Shown: one piece after another, positions 5,832 through 12,757 of the stretch
Position numbering within the stretch: the first letter of the stretch is position 1
Layout: each line of letters opens with the position of its first letter
Source of the DNA: an uncultured Acetatifactor sp.
GTDB lineage: Bacteria > Bacillota > Clostridia > Lachnospirales > Lachnospiraceae
Assembly: GCA_910586435.1 (NCBI GenBank)
Contig: CAJUGT010000091.1
Span: 1-16,529, forward strand
Length of the DNA stretch: 16,529 nucleotides
Direction: 5' to 3'
The notes under the pieces: model-generated
The model's input: the letters and a program-made list of their open reading frames with translations, nothing else
What the model was told of the DNA's origin: nothing
Databases searched by the model: none
Translations under genes and position numbers: made by a program

Positions 5832-8042
5832 TCACTTTCCAGTCTGCTCTGTCTTCCGAATTCCCTGAAGAACACGATTCAGCTGACGAATGCTTTCTTC
5901 CTCAATATTGCCGGCCTGCTTGAGCAGACTGATGAGTGTCATACGCCCCATCATCCTTTGCAGCGCAGGATTGTCCTTCACGGACTGGGCAACGTCGCCC
6001 CTGGAAGCCGAAGCTTTGGCCATCAGCTTCTCTACAACAGCCCCTGCCTGGGGATTGGCCTGCAATTCAGCCAATGTATCGGATATAGAGAAGCATTCCG
6101 GATCAAAGGCATCCTGGTCAAACCAGTTGACTACCTGCTGTTTTTTCACGAAAACATATTCCGGGTTCTCCGTCTCCACCCTGCGCACTCGTATGCTGTG
6201 GCTTACGCCTGCCGCTCTCGCCTCAATCACATGTTCTCCATAAATGGGTACTGAAAAGCGAAATACTCTGTGCCCTTCCATTGAGTCAAACGGCCGGCCA
6301 TCCACCAGCAGGGCTACCTGCTCCGCATTGGAATATACTTTGACCTCCGTTACCTCCTCCGCCCTGTCCACATACCTGCTGCCGCAGATATGCACCATGG
6401 GTTCCCTGTTCCAAGCTGCTTTGTATAAGTAGAACGCATCCTTTCTCACCTGACGGTCAAAGGTAACAAGCCCCTTCTGGTTCTCTCCATGCTTGCCGCC
6501 CTCATCCCTGCCGTCTGCGGCAAAGTCAAAGAGATTCCACACATGGGTGGCCCACAGCCAGGGTCTCTCTTCAATCATCTCCAACATATGTTCATGGTAC
6601 ACTGCCTGGTAGGACTCGCTGTAGTCCCCTCTCTCCGGATTGCTGTTCTGGTAACGAGGGTTGGCATCCGCTCCATATTCGCTGAACCCAATGGCCCTAT
6701 GGGGATATTTTCTGTGGAACTCATCAAAAAACTCTTCGTTTTGCTCCAATTCCCCCAGATACCATCCAAAATACAGATTATAGCTGTTCACATCGGGAAT
6801 GTCCAGAATGGTACTATCCGTCTCCAGCATAAACACATTTGCCATGGTTGTGGGGCGTGTGGCATCCATCTTATGGCACAGGTCATTTAAAAGCCTGTGG
6901 TTTTCCAGTAAATCCTCATCCACGGCGCTGGCTGCCGTAATTTCATTGCTGAGTCCCCAGACCATGATGGAGGGGTGGTTGTAGCACTGGGCTACCAGCT
7001 CCTCCATCTGCCGCAGTGTGTTTGCCCGGCCATTCTTCATGTGCATGGTGATATACGGAATCTCCGCCCATACCAGAATGCCGTTTTCATCACAGAGATC
7101 ATAGAATTCCTGAGCATGTTGATAATGAGCCAGGCGCAGGGTATTGGCTCCCAGTTCCCGCACAATGGCCATGTCCCTTTTGTGATGCTCCAGGGTCAGT
7201 GCGCTGCCTGCGCCCTTTACGTCCTGATGACGGCTCACTCCCCTCAGAGGATAGCTTCTTCCGTTGAGCAGGAATCCTTTCTCGGCACTGATTTCGTAAT
7301 GACGGCATCCGAAACGGGCGGACACCTGGTCCCCGCTGTCCAAGGTGGCCGTTGCTTTGTACAGATACGGATCTTCCACCCCGTCCCACAGATGAACATT
7401 CTCAATCACGAACCTGGCAATGGCATGGTTTCCCTGGGGCGTCACCTGCTGACTCATAAAAGGGGCATCGTTTTCCTGACCGCTTATGCTCACAACCACA
7501 TCCCCCTGCCCCGCCTGCCAGGTTTCCACCATCACCTGTGCGCAGCCCTTCTCCAAATCCACTTCCGGAGTGACTTTGATTCCCGGAGCGCCGCAGTAAG
7601 AAAGCTCAAAATGCGTCTCCGGCACAAGAATCAGATTAACATCCCGATATAAGCCCCCATAAAAAGTAAAATCTGCCTTTTGAGGGTAAATCAAATCATT
7701 ATCGCCATTGTCCACAGAGATGGCCAGATCGTTGCGGTCCCTCATACATTGTGTCAATTCCACACGAAAAGCGGAGTACCCTCCCTCATGAGATGCCAGC
7801 TCTTCTCCGTTGAGACTGACCCTGGCAGACATGGCCGCGCCGCAGATTTCCAGAAATACTCTGGTTCCCGCATCCATGGCCGGTCTCTCCAACACACGGC
7901 TATACACACAGGTGCCCCGATAATAATCGTTTCCCCCATCCTGCCCGTCCTGGGCATTCCAGGTATGGGGCAGATTCACTTTTTTGCTTTCCCCCTTTTG
8001 TGTGAAAATCCAATCTTCATTCAAAGAAATTATTTTCCTCAT
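5832..8042 (-). CDS. Glycoside hydrolase family 2, beta-galactosidase-like
   Basis: This 736-residue enzyme has the GH2 order: jelly-roll sugar-binding domain (about 1-142), immunoglobulin-like domain (about 150-248), TIM barrel (about 250-545), then an extra beta domain (about 550-635). The general acid/base is Glu367 in WGLSNE and the nucleophile Glu455 in GFSEYGAD; both are intact and 88 residues apart, as expected. The NQKGLV motif (about 521-526) recalls the NxK of beta-glucuronidases, but the surrounding WNLFDFA...KDAFYLYKA context is common in clostridial beta-galactosidases, so I prefer galactosidase. No signal peptide is visible. The start is fixed by AAAGGAG 7 nt upstream. A helical tail (about 650-736) follows the usual domains. 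It is the first gene of the minus-strand unit with the epimerase and GH78, divergent from araC. Confidence 0.9.
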   Translation of the reverse strand: MRKIISLNEDWIFTQKGESKKVNLPHTWNAQDGQDGGNDYYRGTCVYSRVLERPAMDAGTRVFLEICGAAMSARVSLNGEELASHEGGYSAFRVELTQCMRDRNDLAISVDNGDNDLIYPQKADFTFYGGLYRDVNLILVPETHFELSYCGAPGIKVTPEVDLEKGCAQVMVETWQAGQGDVVVSISGQENDAPFMSQQVTPQGNHAIARFVIENVHLWDGVEDPYLYKATATLDSGDQVSARFGCRHYEISAEKGFLLNGRSYPLRGVSRHQDVKGAGSALTLEHHKRDMAIVRELGANTLRLAHYQHAQEFYDLCDENGILVWAEIPYITMHMKNGRANTLRQMEELVAQCYNHPSIMVWGLSNEITAASAVDEDLLENHRLLNDLCHKMDATRPTTMANVFMLETDSTILDIPDVNSYNLYFGWYLGELEQNEEFFDEFHRKYPHRAIGFSEYGADANPRYQNSNPERGDYSESYQAVYHEHMLEMIEERPWLWATHVWNLFDFAADGRDEGGKHGENQKGLVTFDRQVRKDAFYLYKAAWNREPMVHICGSRYVDRAEEVTEVKVYSNAEQVALLVDGRPFDSMEGHRVFRFSVPIYGEHVIEARAAGVSHSIRVRRVETENPEYVFVKKQQVVNWFDQDAFDPECFSISDTLAELQANPQAGAVVEKLMAKASASRGDVAQSVKDNPALQRMMGRMTLISLLKQAGNIEEESIRQLNRVLQGIRKTEQTGK

Positions 8043-8070
8043 AAAATCTCTCCTTTATATTTTGCGCTTA

Positions 8071-8079
8071 TGCTATAAT
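8071..8079 (+). promoter_or_regulatory. Extended -10 promoter of the araC-type regulator
   Basis: TGCTATAAT is a perfect TGnTATAAT extended -10, about 50 bp before the regulator's start. No good -35 is seen, which extended -10 promoters tolerate. It lies in the 84-bp gap shared with the divergent GH2 gene, where AraC binding could affect both. Confidence 0.55.
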
Positions 8080-8126
8080 GAATGTATATACTCCTCTTCC
8101 ACCCTTATATATGGAGGCAATTATTC

Positions 8127-9326
8127 ATGAATATTGAACAAAATCTGGCACTCTTCCAGGAACTGCTCTGCTGCGGCGATAATATATATACCTGGCGCTA
8201 TGACTCCTGCGGGAAACTGCTTTCCACCAACTGTCCAGACGAATCTCTATTCGGCAGCGCCTTTTCCCTGTTGGGCTGCCTGGACCGGGCATTGGCATTG
8301 GGCCAAAATGGCGGCCAGCCCCAGGTGGTGGGAACTTCCTTTGGGCTTATATGGGGCGTGGACTTTGTCTTCCAGGAGGATGTTCTTCAAGATATGTATG
8401 TCATTGGCCCCGCCTTTTCCTACAATATCTCCTTGCAGGATATGGAAAACGGTTTCCGCCACTATGCCGGGCAGGACATCAGCCTGGCCTGGAAACACCG
8501 GCTCATTGGCGCATACGGCAGAATTCCCATCGCCCAGAACTTCCTTTTTATTCGATATCTGCTCATGCTGCACTATTGCCTTACCGGAGAAAAACTGGAT
8601 GCCAGCGATACCTCTGTGGCGCAGTCCTATTCCGATGCCACTCCTTCGGCCGATAAGAGAGATCGACACCGGATATGGCTGGCGGAGCAGGCTCTTTTGG
8701 AGATGGTGCGCACCGGGGATTTAAACTATAAGGAGGCCCTGAATACTTCTCTGCTGCTCAGCGCAGGAGTTCCTGTCATGGGCCGTGACCCCTTGCGTCA
8801 GGCTAAGACTTCCGTCATAGTCTTTACTTCCATTGTCTGCCGTGCCGCCATGGAAGGGGGCTTATCCCCGGAAATTGCCTATTCCCTTGGAGATTCCTAT
8901 ATTCAGTCCGCAGAGAATGCCCGTACTTACGACGACATACGGGCAATCCCCACACTGATGTACGACGACTTTATCCGCCGGGTGCATAAAGTTCGACAAA
9001 ATCCAAAGCTCTCAGCTCCCATCGCCTTATGCAGAGATTATATTGAGATGCATCCGGAAGAACGCATTAGAGCAAAAGATTTGGCTGCACTGGCAGGTTA
9101 CACAGAATACTACCTGACCCATAAGTTCAGGGAAGAAACCGGACTCAGCGTCAGCGATTATGTAAAAAAAGTCAAAATCAACCGGGCCAAACTCCTGCTT
9201 CGCAGCACCGACCTCTCCATCCAGGAGCTGTCCGATCGCTTCTGCTTCAGCAGCCGGAATTATTTCAGCCGGGTTTTCTATGAACTCACAGGCTGCACCC
9301 CAATGGAATATCGGGAACAAGGTTAA
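8127..9326 (+). CDS. AraC-family transcriptional regulator
   Basis: This 399-residue regulator starts at ATG 8127, placed by GGAGG at 8113-8117 with a 9-nt spacer; an in-frame ATG at 8082 lacks a site and sits on the -10 element. The C-terminal 100 residues are the double helix-turn-helix: the first near 315-336 (IRAKDLAALAGYTEYYLTHKF), the second near 363-385 (LSIQELSDRFCFSSRNYFSRV), closing with GCTPMEYR. The N-terminal 290 residues (GLIWGVDF, YVIGPAF, LLMLHYCLTGEK) resemble sensory halves of regulators next to clostridial glycosidase genes and presumably bind an inducing sugar or glycoside. No membrane segment is evident, so it is not the membrane-anchored type. Its position between the GH2 operon and the symporter suggests that it activates this locus. 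Confidence 0.9.
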   Translation: MNIEQNLALFQELLCCGDNIYTWRYDSCGKLLSTNCPDESLFGSAFSLLGCLDRALALGQNGGQPQVVGTSFGLIWGVDFVFQEDVLQDMYVIGPAFSYNISLQDMENGFRHYAGQDISLAWKHRLIGAYGRIPIAQNFLFIRYLLMLHYCLTGEKLDASDTSVAQSYSDATPSADKRDRHRIWLAEQALLEMVRTGDLNYKEALNTSLLLSAGVPVMGRDPLRQAKTSVIVFTSIVCRAAMEGGLSPEIAYSLGDSYIQSAENARTYDDIRAIPTLMYDDFIRRVHKVRQNPKLSAPIALCRDYIEMHPEERIRAKDLAALAGYTEYYLTHKFREETGLSVSDYVKKVKINRAKLLLRSTDLSIQELSDRFCFSSRNYFSRVFYELTGCTPMEYREQG

Positions 9327-9328
9327 TA

Positions 9329-10819
9329 TTATCTCATATTTTCCTCTATGATTTCATGGCGGGCCTGGGCTTTTTTCTCCGCAATCCGCTTCTGCACATT
9401 AACCATCTCCCCTTTGTCCAGTTTGCAGAATTTCATAGCCACAATCGTGCAACCCCAACCGATCACAGGCATTCCGAACTTGACCGCCATTGTCACCCAA
9501 AAAACCGCAGTGGTACATTCATCCCCGGGCTGGGGCATGGTGTGGGTATATCCCACCAGAGCCACAGCCCCGGCTGCGATGGTAGCGCTGAAAGCGGTAA
9601 TGATTTTGTCCACCAGACTGTATGTACCGGTTACAACAGCGGGCACATACCTTCCGCTGCGGTCCAGTTCATAGTCTATGGTATCTGCCATAAAAGAAGT
9701 ATTAGCCGTAGTAATACACATATTGGAGCCGTTCTGGGCCAGGGTCAGCAATACATACAGAATCATTGCGGGACTCATCATCACAGCAATCTGGCTGCTG
9801 TCAATGACCACAAAAAACAGCAAGGTTACAATGGAAATGGCCATGCTTACCCAGGTCCATGTGACAATGGCCTTGCGGCTGCCATATTTTCCCGCGTACT
9901 TTGCCCCCACCACCGCAAACAGAATGGAGGGAATCATACTCACCACCGTAAGCATGGTGGATATACCCATATTGCCTATGACGATGCCGAAAAGCAATGT
10001 GGTGATTACGGACTGGCTGGCGGTCTGCTGGGCAATTTTGTCGGAAGCATTGGAGACTATGTAACACTGTAGCGGACGATTGTGGGCTAATATATCCATC
10101 ATATCCTTCACTTTCAGCGGTTCTTTTTTCTTTTTCAGTCCTGTAAAATATTCCGGCTTGTCAAAAGCGGATACACCGATGCAGACCAGCACTGTCCCTA
10201 CCGCACCCATGCCAAGGCAGACAAAACATGCGGCGGAGAGGAACGCCTGGTTGTATTCTCCGCCAAACATGGGAAGCAGCACCATGTTCAATACCATCAT
10301 CATAACCATGGGCACCAGGTAATTAAACGCAGTGGTCCACACCCCAATGGTTGGACGCTGCTTGGGGTCATTGCTCATAATTGCCGGAATGGTCTGGGCG
10401 GTCATATTGGTAATCGTATAACCGATGACATAGACAATGTAAAGCAAAGTGAACGTAATCCAGCCAAATCCTTTGCTGGAAAACAAACTAAACATGCCCA
10501 GCATAGCTATGCCTTCAATGAAAAATCCCGATACCAGCAGCACCCGCAGCTTGCCGAAGCGGGTGTTGACCCTGTCATAGACGAAGGCCAGCAAAGGGTC
10601 TGTGACCCCATCTAATATACGGGTGCAGGTAAGAATATAGCCAATTACAAGGGTACTGACACCATAACCAATGCTGGCGCTGTAACTGGCCAGGTTGATA
10701 AGGGAATAGACGCTCATGCCTACCAATCCATTGCAGGCATACAGAATAACTTGCCAAAGTTTCGCCCGGCGGTACTGTACGCCGTCAACTTGGCTGGCTG
10801 TGGGTTTCTTGGACATCAT
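9329..10819 (-). CDS. GPH-family (MelB-like) sugar:cation symporter
   Basis: This 496-residue protein has about twelve hydrophobic segments and the length of glycoside-pentoside-hexuronide symporters. The family signature is clear: RILDGVTDPLLAFVYDR at 67-83 supplies Asp70 and Asp74, equivalent to the MelB helix-II aspartates that bind Na+ or H+. A long central cytoplasmic loop (about 225-245, EYFTGLKKKKEPLKVKD) separates the two halves. AAGGAG lies 5 nt before the first of two adjacent ATG codons. Its stop is 2 bp from the araC stop, tail-to-tail, and it is transcribed divergently from the GH1-GH43 unit. It is the only transporter in the window and is therefore the probable entry route for the glycosides attacked by the cytoplasmic enzymes. 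Substrate cannot be read from sequence. Confidence 0.92.
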   Translation of the reverse strand: MMSKKPTASQVDGVQYRRAKLWQVILYACNGLVGMSVYSLINLASYSASIGYGVSTLVIGYILTCTRILDGVTDPLLAFVYDRVNTRFGKLRVLLVSGFFIEGIAMLGMFSLFSSKGFGWITFTLLYIVYVIGYTITNMTAQTIPAIMSNDPKQRPTIGVWTTAFNYLVPMVMMMVLNMVLLPMFGGEYNQAFLSAACFVCLGMGAVGTVLVCIGVSAFDKPEYFTGLKKKKEPLKVKDMMDILAHNRPLQCYIVSNASDKIAQQTASQSVITTLLFGIVIGNMGISTMLTVVSMIPSILFAVVGAKYAGKYGSRKAIVTWTWVSMAISIVTLLFFVVIDSSQIAVMMSPAMILYVLLTLAQNGSNMCITTANTSFMADTIDYELDRSGRYVPAVVTGTYSLVDKIITAFSATIAAGAVALVGYTHTMPQPGDECTTAVFWVTMAVKFGMPVIGWGCTIVAMKFCKLDKGEMVNVQKRIAEKKAQARHEIIEENMR

Positions 10820-10870
10820 AAGTTCTCCTTTCTGAAAAGTAAATTTGGGGTTCCGAATACTGTTATCCTG

Positions 10871-10876
10871 ATTATA
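10871..10876 (-). promoter_or_regulatory. Candidate -10 box of the symporter gene
   Basis: On the minus strand TATAAT is perfect at 10876-10871, about 50 bp before the gene, but its -35 (TATTTT) is poor. An alternative further out is TTGACC, 17 bp, TCTATT. Repeated TTATCC words nearby (about 10863 and 10954-10966) could be regulator half-sites. Confidence 0.35.
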
Positions 10877-10984
10877 TCCTGCTTTTTTTACTCAAAATAG
10901 ATAATAATTCATGTTTTGGGTCAATAATTAATTGTATCTTTCATGTCCCACGAATAATTATCCATTATCCTTATTTTTTGTTTT

Positions 10985-11021
10985 TTGATAACTGTATTGT
11001 TCCTTTACTATTTACGTAAAG
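10985..11021 (+). promoter_or_regulatory. Candidate promoter with dyad operator for the GH1-GH43 unit
   Basis: TTGATA (10985-10990) and TACTAT (11006-11011), 15 bp apart, form a modest promoter. A dyad CTTTAC (11003-11008) N7 GTAAAG (11016-11021) overlaps the -10, and its right half contains the perfect palindrome TTTACGTAAA (11011-11020). This arrangement is typical of an operator, but the regulator is unknown. Confidence 0.4.
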
Positions 11022-11305
11022 AGAACAGGAGAACTTGTCAAATCCACAAGGTGGATGGCTGTATTGATTGGAGTTTGCAAAAAACATCGCAAACCTAATA
11101 GTCCAGTTAAGAAATGTCAATCTATTTATTAAAAATATTTAGCTGGACAGGTGGGGTTGCAAAGGCGCACAAGAGCAAATTTCATGAGACACTACTTAGT
11201 GTCTCTGGGTACTTACGAATGAAATTTGTCTCTCCTATGTGAGCGCCGAAGGAACCACACCCTTTAGTGCCGCCTGGCAGCGACTTAAAACAGGAGGGAT
11301 TTATC
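11018..11305 (+). ncRNA. Highly structured 5' leader of the GH1-GH43 transcript (unassigned cis-RNA candidate)
   Basis: At least seven helices can be drawn. Hairpins: ATCCAC 11042-11047 with GTGGAT 11051-11056; GTTTGC 11073-11078 with GCAAAC 11089-11094; an 11-bp stem 11101-11111 with 11138-11148. Then one branched arm: GGTGGGGTT 11150-11158 with AACCACACC 11253-11261 (one G-A mismatch); GGCGC 11164-11168 with GCGCC 11243-11247; CAAATTTCAT 11176-11185 with ATGAAATTTG 11219-11228; GAGACACT 11186-11193 with AGTGTCTC 11198-11205. A small TGCC/GGCA hairpin sits before the ribosome site. Internal loops GCAAA and GAAGG face each other. I cannot assign it to a known riboswitch. The nested pairing is seen directly; a regulatory role is inferred. 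Confidence 0.5.
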
Positions 11306-12673
11306 ATGACATTTGACAACAATTTTTTAATCGGCGCCGCCACCGCCGCCCACCAGGTAGAGGGGAACAATACCAACAGCGACTATTGGGCGCAGGAGCA
11401 CATGGTACACACGGACTTTTTGGAGCCCAGCGGCGATGCGGTGGACCATTACCATCGTTATAAAGAGGACATTCAAATGATGGCAGAAGCCGGTCTGAAT
11501 GCCTATCGCTTTTCCATTGAATGGGCGAGAGTCGAACCACAGGAAGGATACTTTGACGAAGAGGCCATTGCCCACTATGCAGACGTAATACACACCTGCA
11601 AGGCCCATGGCATAGAGCCCATCGTGACCATGCTGCACTTCACCAGCCCCAAGTGGCTTATCTCCAAAGGGGGATGGGAATCCGACGAAACCCCAGGGTA
11701 TTTTGCGCGCTACACTCGGCATGTAATGGAGCGGCTGGGCAGTGAGCTTCGTTATGTCTGCACTATTAACGAGGCCAACATGGGGCTGCAAGTGGCTGCC
11801 ATTGCCAAGCGTTACATGCGGCAAATGATGGCTAAAATGCAGGCTGTCAAAACAGATGCGCAGCTGTCCGGGAAAAACACGCAAGACAGCGGGCAGACGG
11901 ACAGCAGCAATGCAGGCAGCGGGCAGGCGGACAGCACTGTTCAGATGGGTCTGAACCTGGAGCGGATGATGGCCAACCGTGAGGCCGCTGAGCAGGAACG
12001 TTTGGAGCTATTCGGCGTAGCCAAAACCGAATGCTTTACCAGCCCTCGAACAGCCCATGGGGATGAGATTGTCATGGACGCCCACAGGGCGGCAAGGGCC
12101 GTAATCAGAGAAGCTGCGCCCCATGTGAAAGTGGGACTGACCTTGAGCCTTCATGACATCCAGGCCCTGCCCGGTGGCGAGGCAAATGCGGAAAAAGAAT
12201 GGGAAGAAGAATTTATCCATTACCTGCCTGCCATAGAAGCGGATGATTTTCTGGGAATACAAAACTATACACGTACACAAATGGGCCCGGAAGGAACACT
12301 GCCCCCGCCGGAAGGCGCAGAGCTGACCCAGATGGAATATGAATTCTATCCCCAGGCTCTGGAACATGTAATTCGCAAAGCAGCCAGGAATTTCTCGGGA
12401 GACTTGCTAATTACGGAAAATGGGATTGCCACGGAAGATGACTCCCGCCGTGTGGCCTTTATCCATACAGCCCTGGCAGGGGTAAACGCCTGTATTGCCG
12501 ACGGTATTCCCGTAAAGGGTTATCTGCATTGGAGTCTGATGGACAATTTTGAATGGCAGAAAGGCTATTCCATGACATTCGGATTAATCGCCGTGAATCG
12601 TACTACCCAGCAGCGCAGCCCCAAGCCAAGTCTGTCCGTACTTGGCAGCTATTGCCAAAGGGAGAAACTATGA
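11306..12673 (+). CDS. GH1 beta-glucosidase-like enzyme, non-phosphorylated type
   Basis: This 455-residue enzyme starts at ATG 11306, 8 nt after AGGAGG (11292-11297). GH1 landmarks: FLIGAATAAHQVEG (7-20), the acid/base region TINEAN with Glu156, the nucleophile ITENG with Glu371, and HWSLMDNFEW at 408-417. The acid/base motif is NEA rather than the near-universal NEP. The NFEW glutamate and the absence of the phosphate-binding S-x-K-x-Y pattern point to unphosphorylated substrates, in line with import by a symporter. Residues about 183-212 are a Ser/Gly/Gln/Asp-rich insertion built on a 30-bp DNA repeat. No signal peptide is visible. The GH43 gene follows after 84 nt in the same direction. 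The likely role is release of beta-linked glucose or a related sugar from imported glycosides; the exact specificity is open. Confidence 0.88.
   Translation: MTFDNNFLIGAATAAHQVEGNNTNSDYWAQEHMVHTDFLEPSGDAVDHYHRYKEDIQMMAEAGLNAYRFSIEWARVEPQEGYFDEEAIAHYADVIHTCKAHGIEPIVTMLHFTSPKWLISKGGWESDETPGYFARYTRHVMERLGSELRYVCTINEANMGLQVAAIAKRYMRQMMAKMQAVKTDAQLSGKNTQDSGQTDSSNAGSGQADSTVQMGLNLERMMANREAAEQERLELFGVAKTECFTSPRTAHGDEIVMDAHRAARAVIREAAPHVKVGLTLSLHDIQALPGGEANAEKEWEEEFIHYLPAIEADDFLGIQNYTRTQMGPEGTLPPPEGAELTQMEYEFYPQALEHVIRKAARNFSGDLLITENGIATEDDSRRVAFIHTALAGVNACIADGIPVKGYLHWSLMDNFEWQKGYSMTFGLIAVNRTTQQRSPKPSLSVLGSYCQREKL
11885..11936. repeat. Two copies of a 22-bp word at 30-bp spacing inside the GH1 gene
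   Basis: GACAGCGGGCAGACGGACAG (from 11885) recurs as GGCAGCGGGCAGGCGGACAG (from 11915), exactly 30 bp later and in frame. It encodes the paired peptides DSGQTDSSNA and GSGQADSTVQ of the linker-like insertion. Confidence 0.85.
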
Positions 12674-12757
12674 CCTGCCCGCCCCTGTTACATATGACTC
12701 TTGCGGAATTTGTAATTGATGCCATAAGAAAGCTTTGAGGGAAGTTGGAGAATAAAG

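Noticed and set aside
6975..7652. 225-codon plus-strand open frame
   Set aside because: Antisense shadow of the GH2 gene; no domain and no ribosome site.
5832..8042. Beta-glucuronidase assignment of the GH2 enzyme from its N-Q-K motif
   Set aside because: The same N-x-K context is frequent in clostridial GH2 beta-galactosidases, so the motif alone does not decide.
8122..8133. 12-bp palindrome TATTCATGAATA over the araC-type start codon
   Set aside because: AT-rich and built around ATG; no second copy near the other promoters, so not claimed as an operator.
11071..11100. RAT antiterminator (BglG/LicT type), because GCAAACCTAA resembles the RAT 3' end
   Set aside because: The hairpin is a simple stem without the conserved RAT bulges, there is no overlapping terminator, and no PRD antiterminator gene is in the window.
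11150..11280. Lysine or glycine riboswitch, suggested by the GCGCCGAAGG core
   Set aside because: The lysine aptamer's AGTA/GAAAGG loop and P4-P5 parts and the glycine GGAGAG/CTCTC frame are not seen. Kept only as an unassigned structured leader.
11182..11376. Minus-strand frame across the structured leader
   Set aside because: It runs through the hairpins and into the GH1 coding region; no ribosome site and no protein-like features.
12694..12738. 14-codon frame MTLAEFVIDAIRKL between GH1 and GH43
   Set aside because: Protein-like in composition but very short and without a clear ribosome site; cannot be told from chance.
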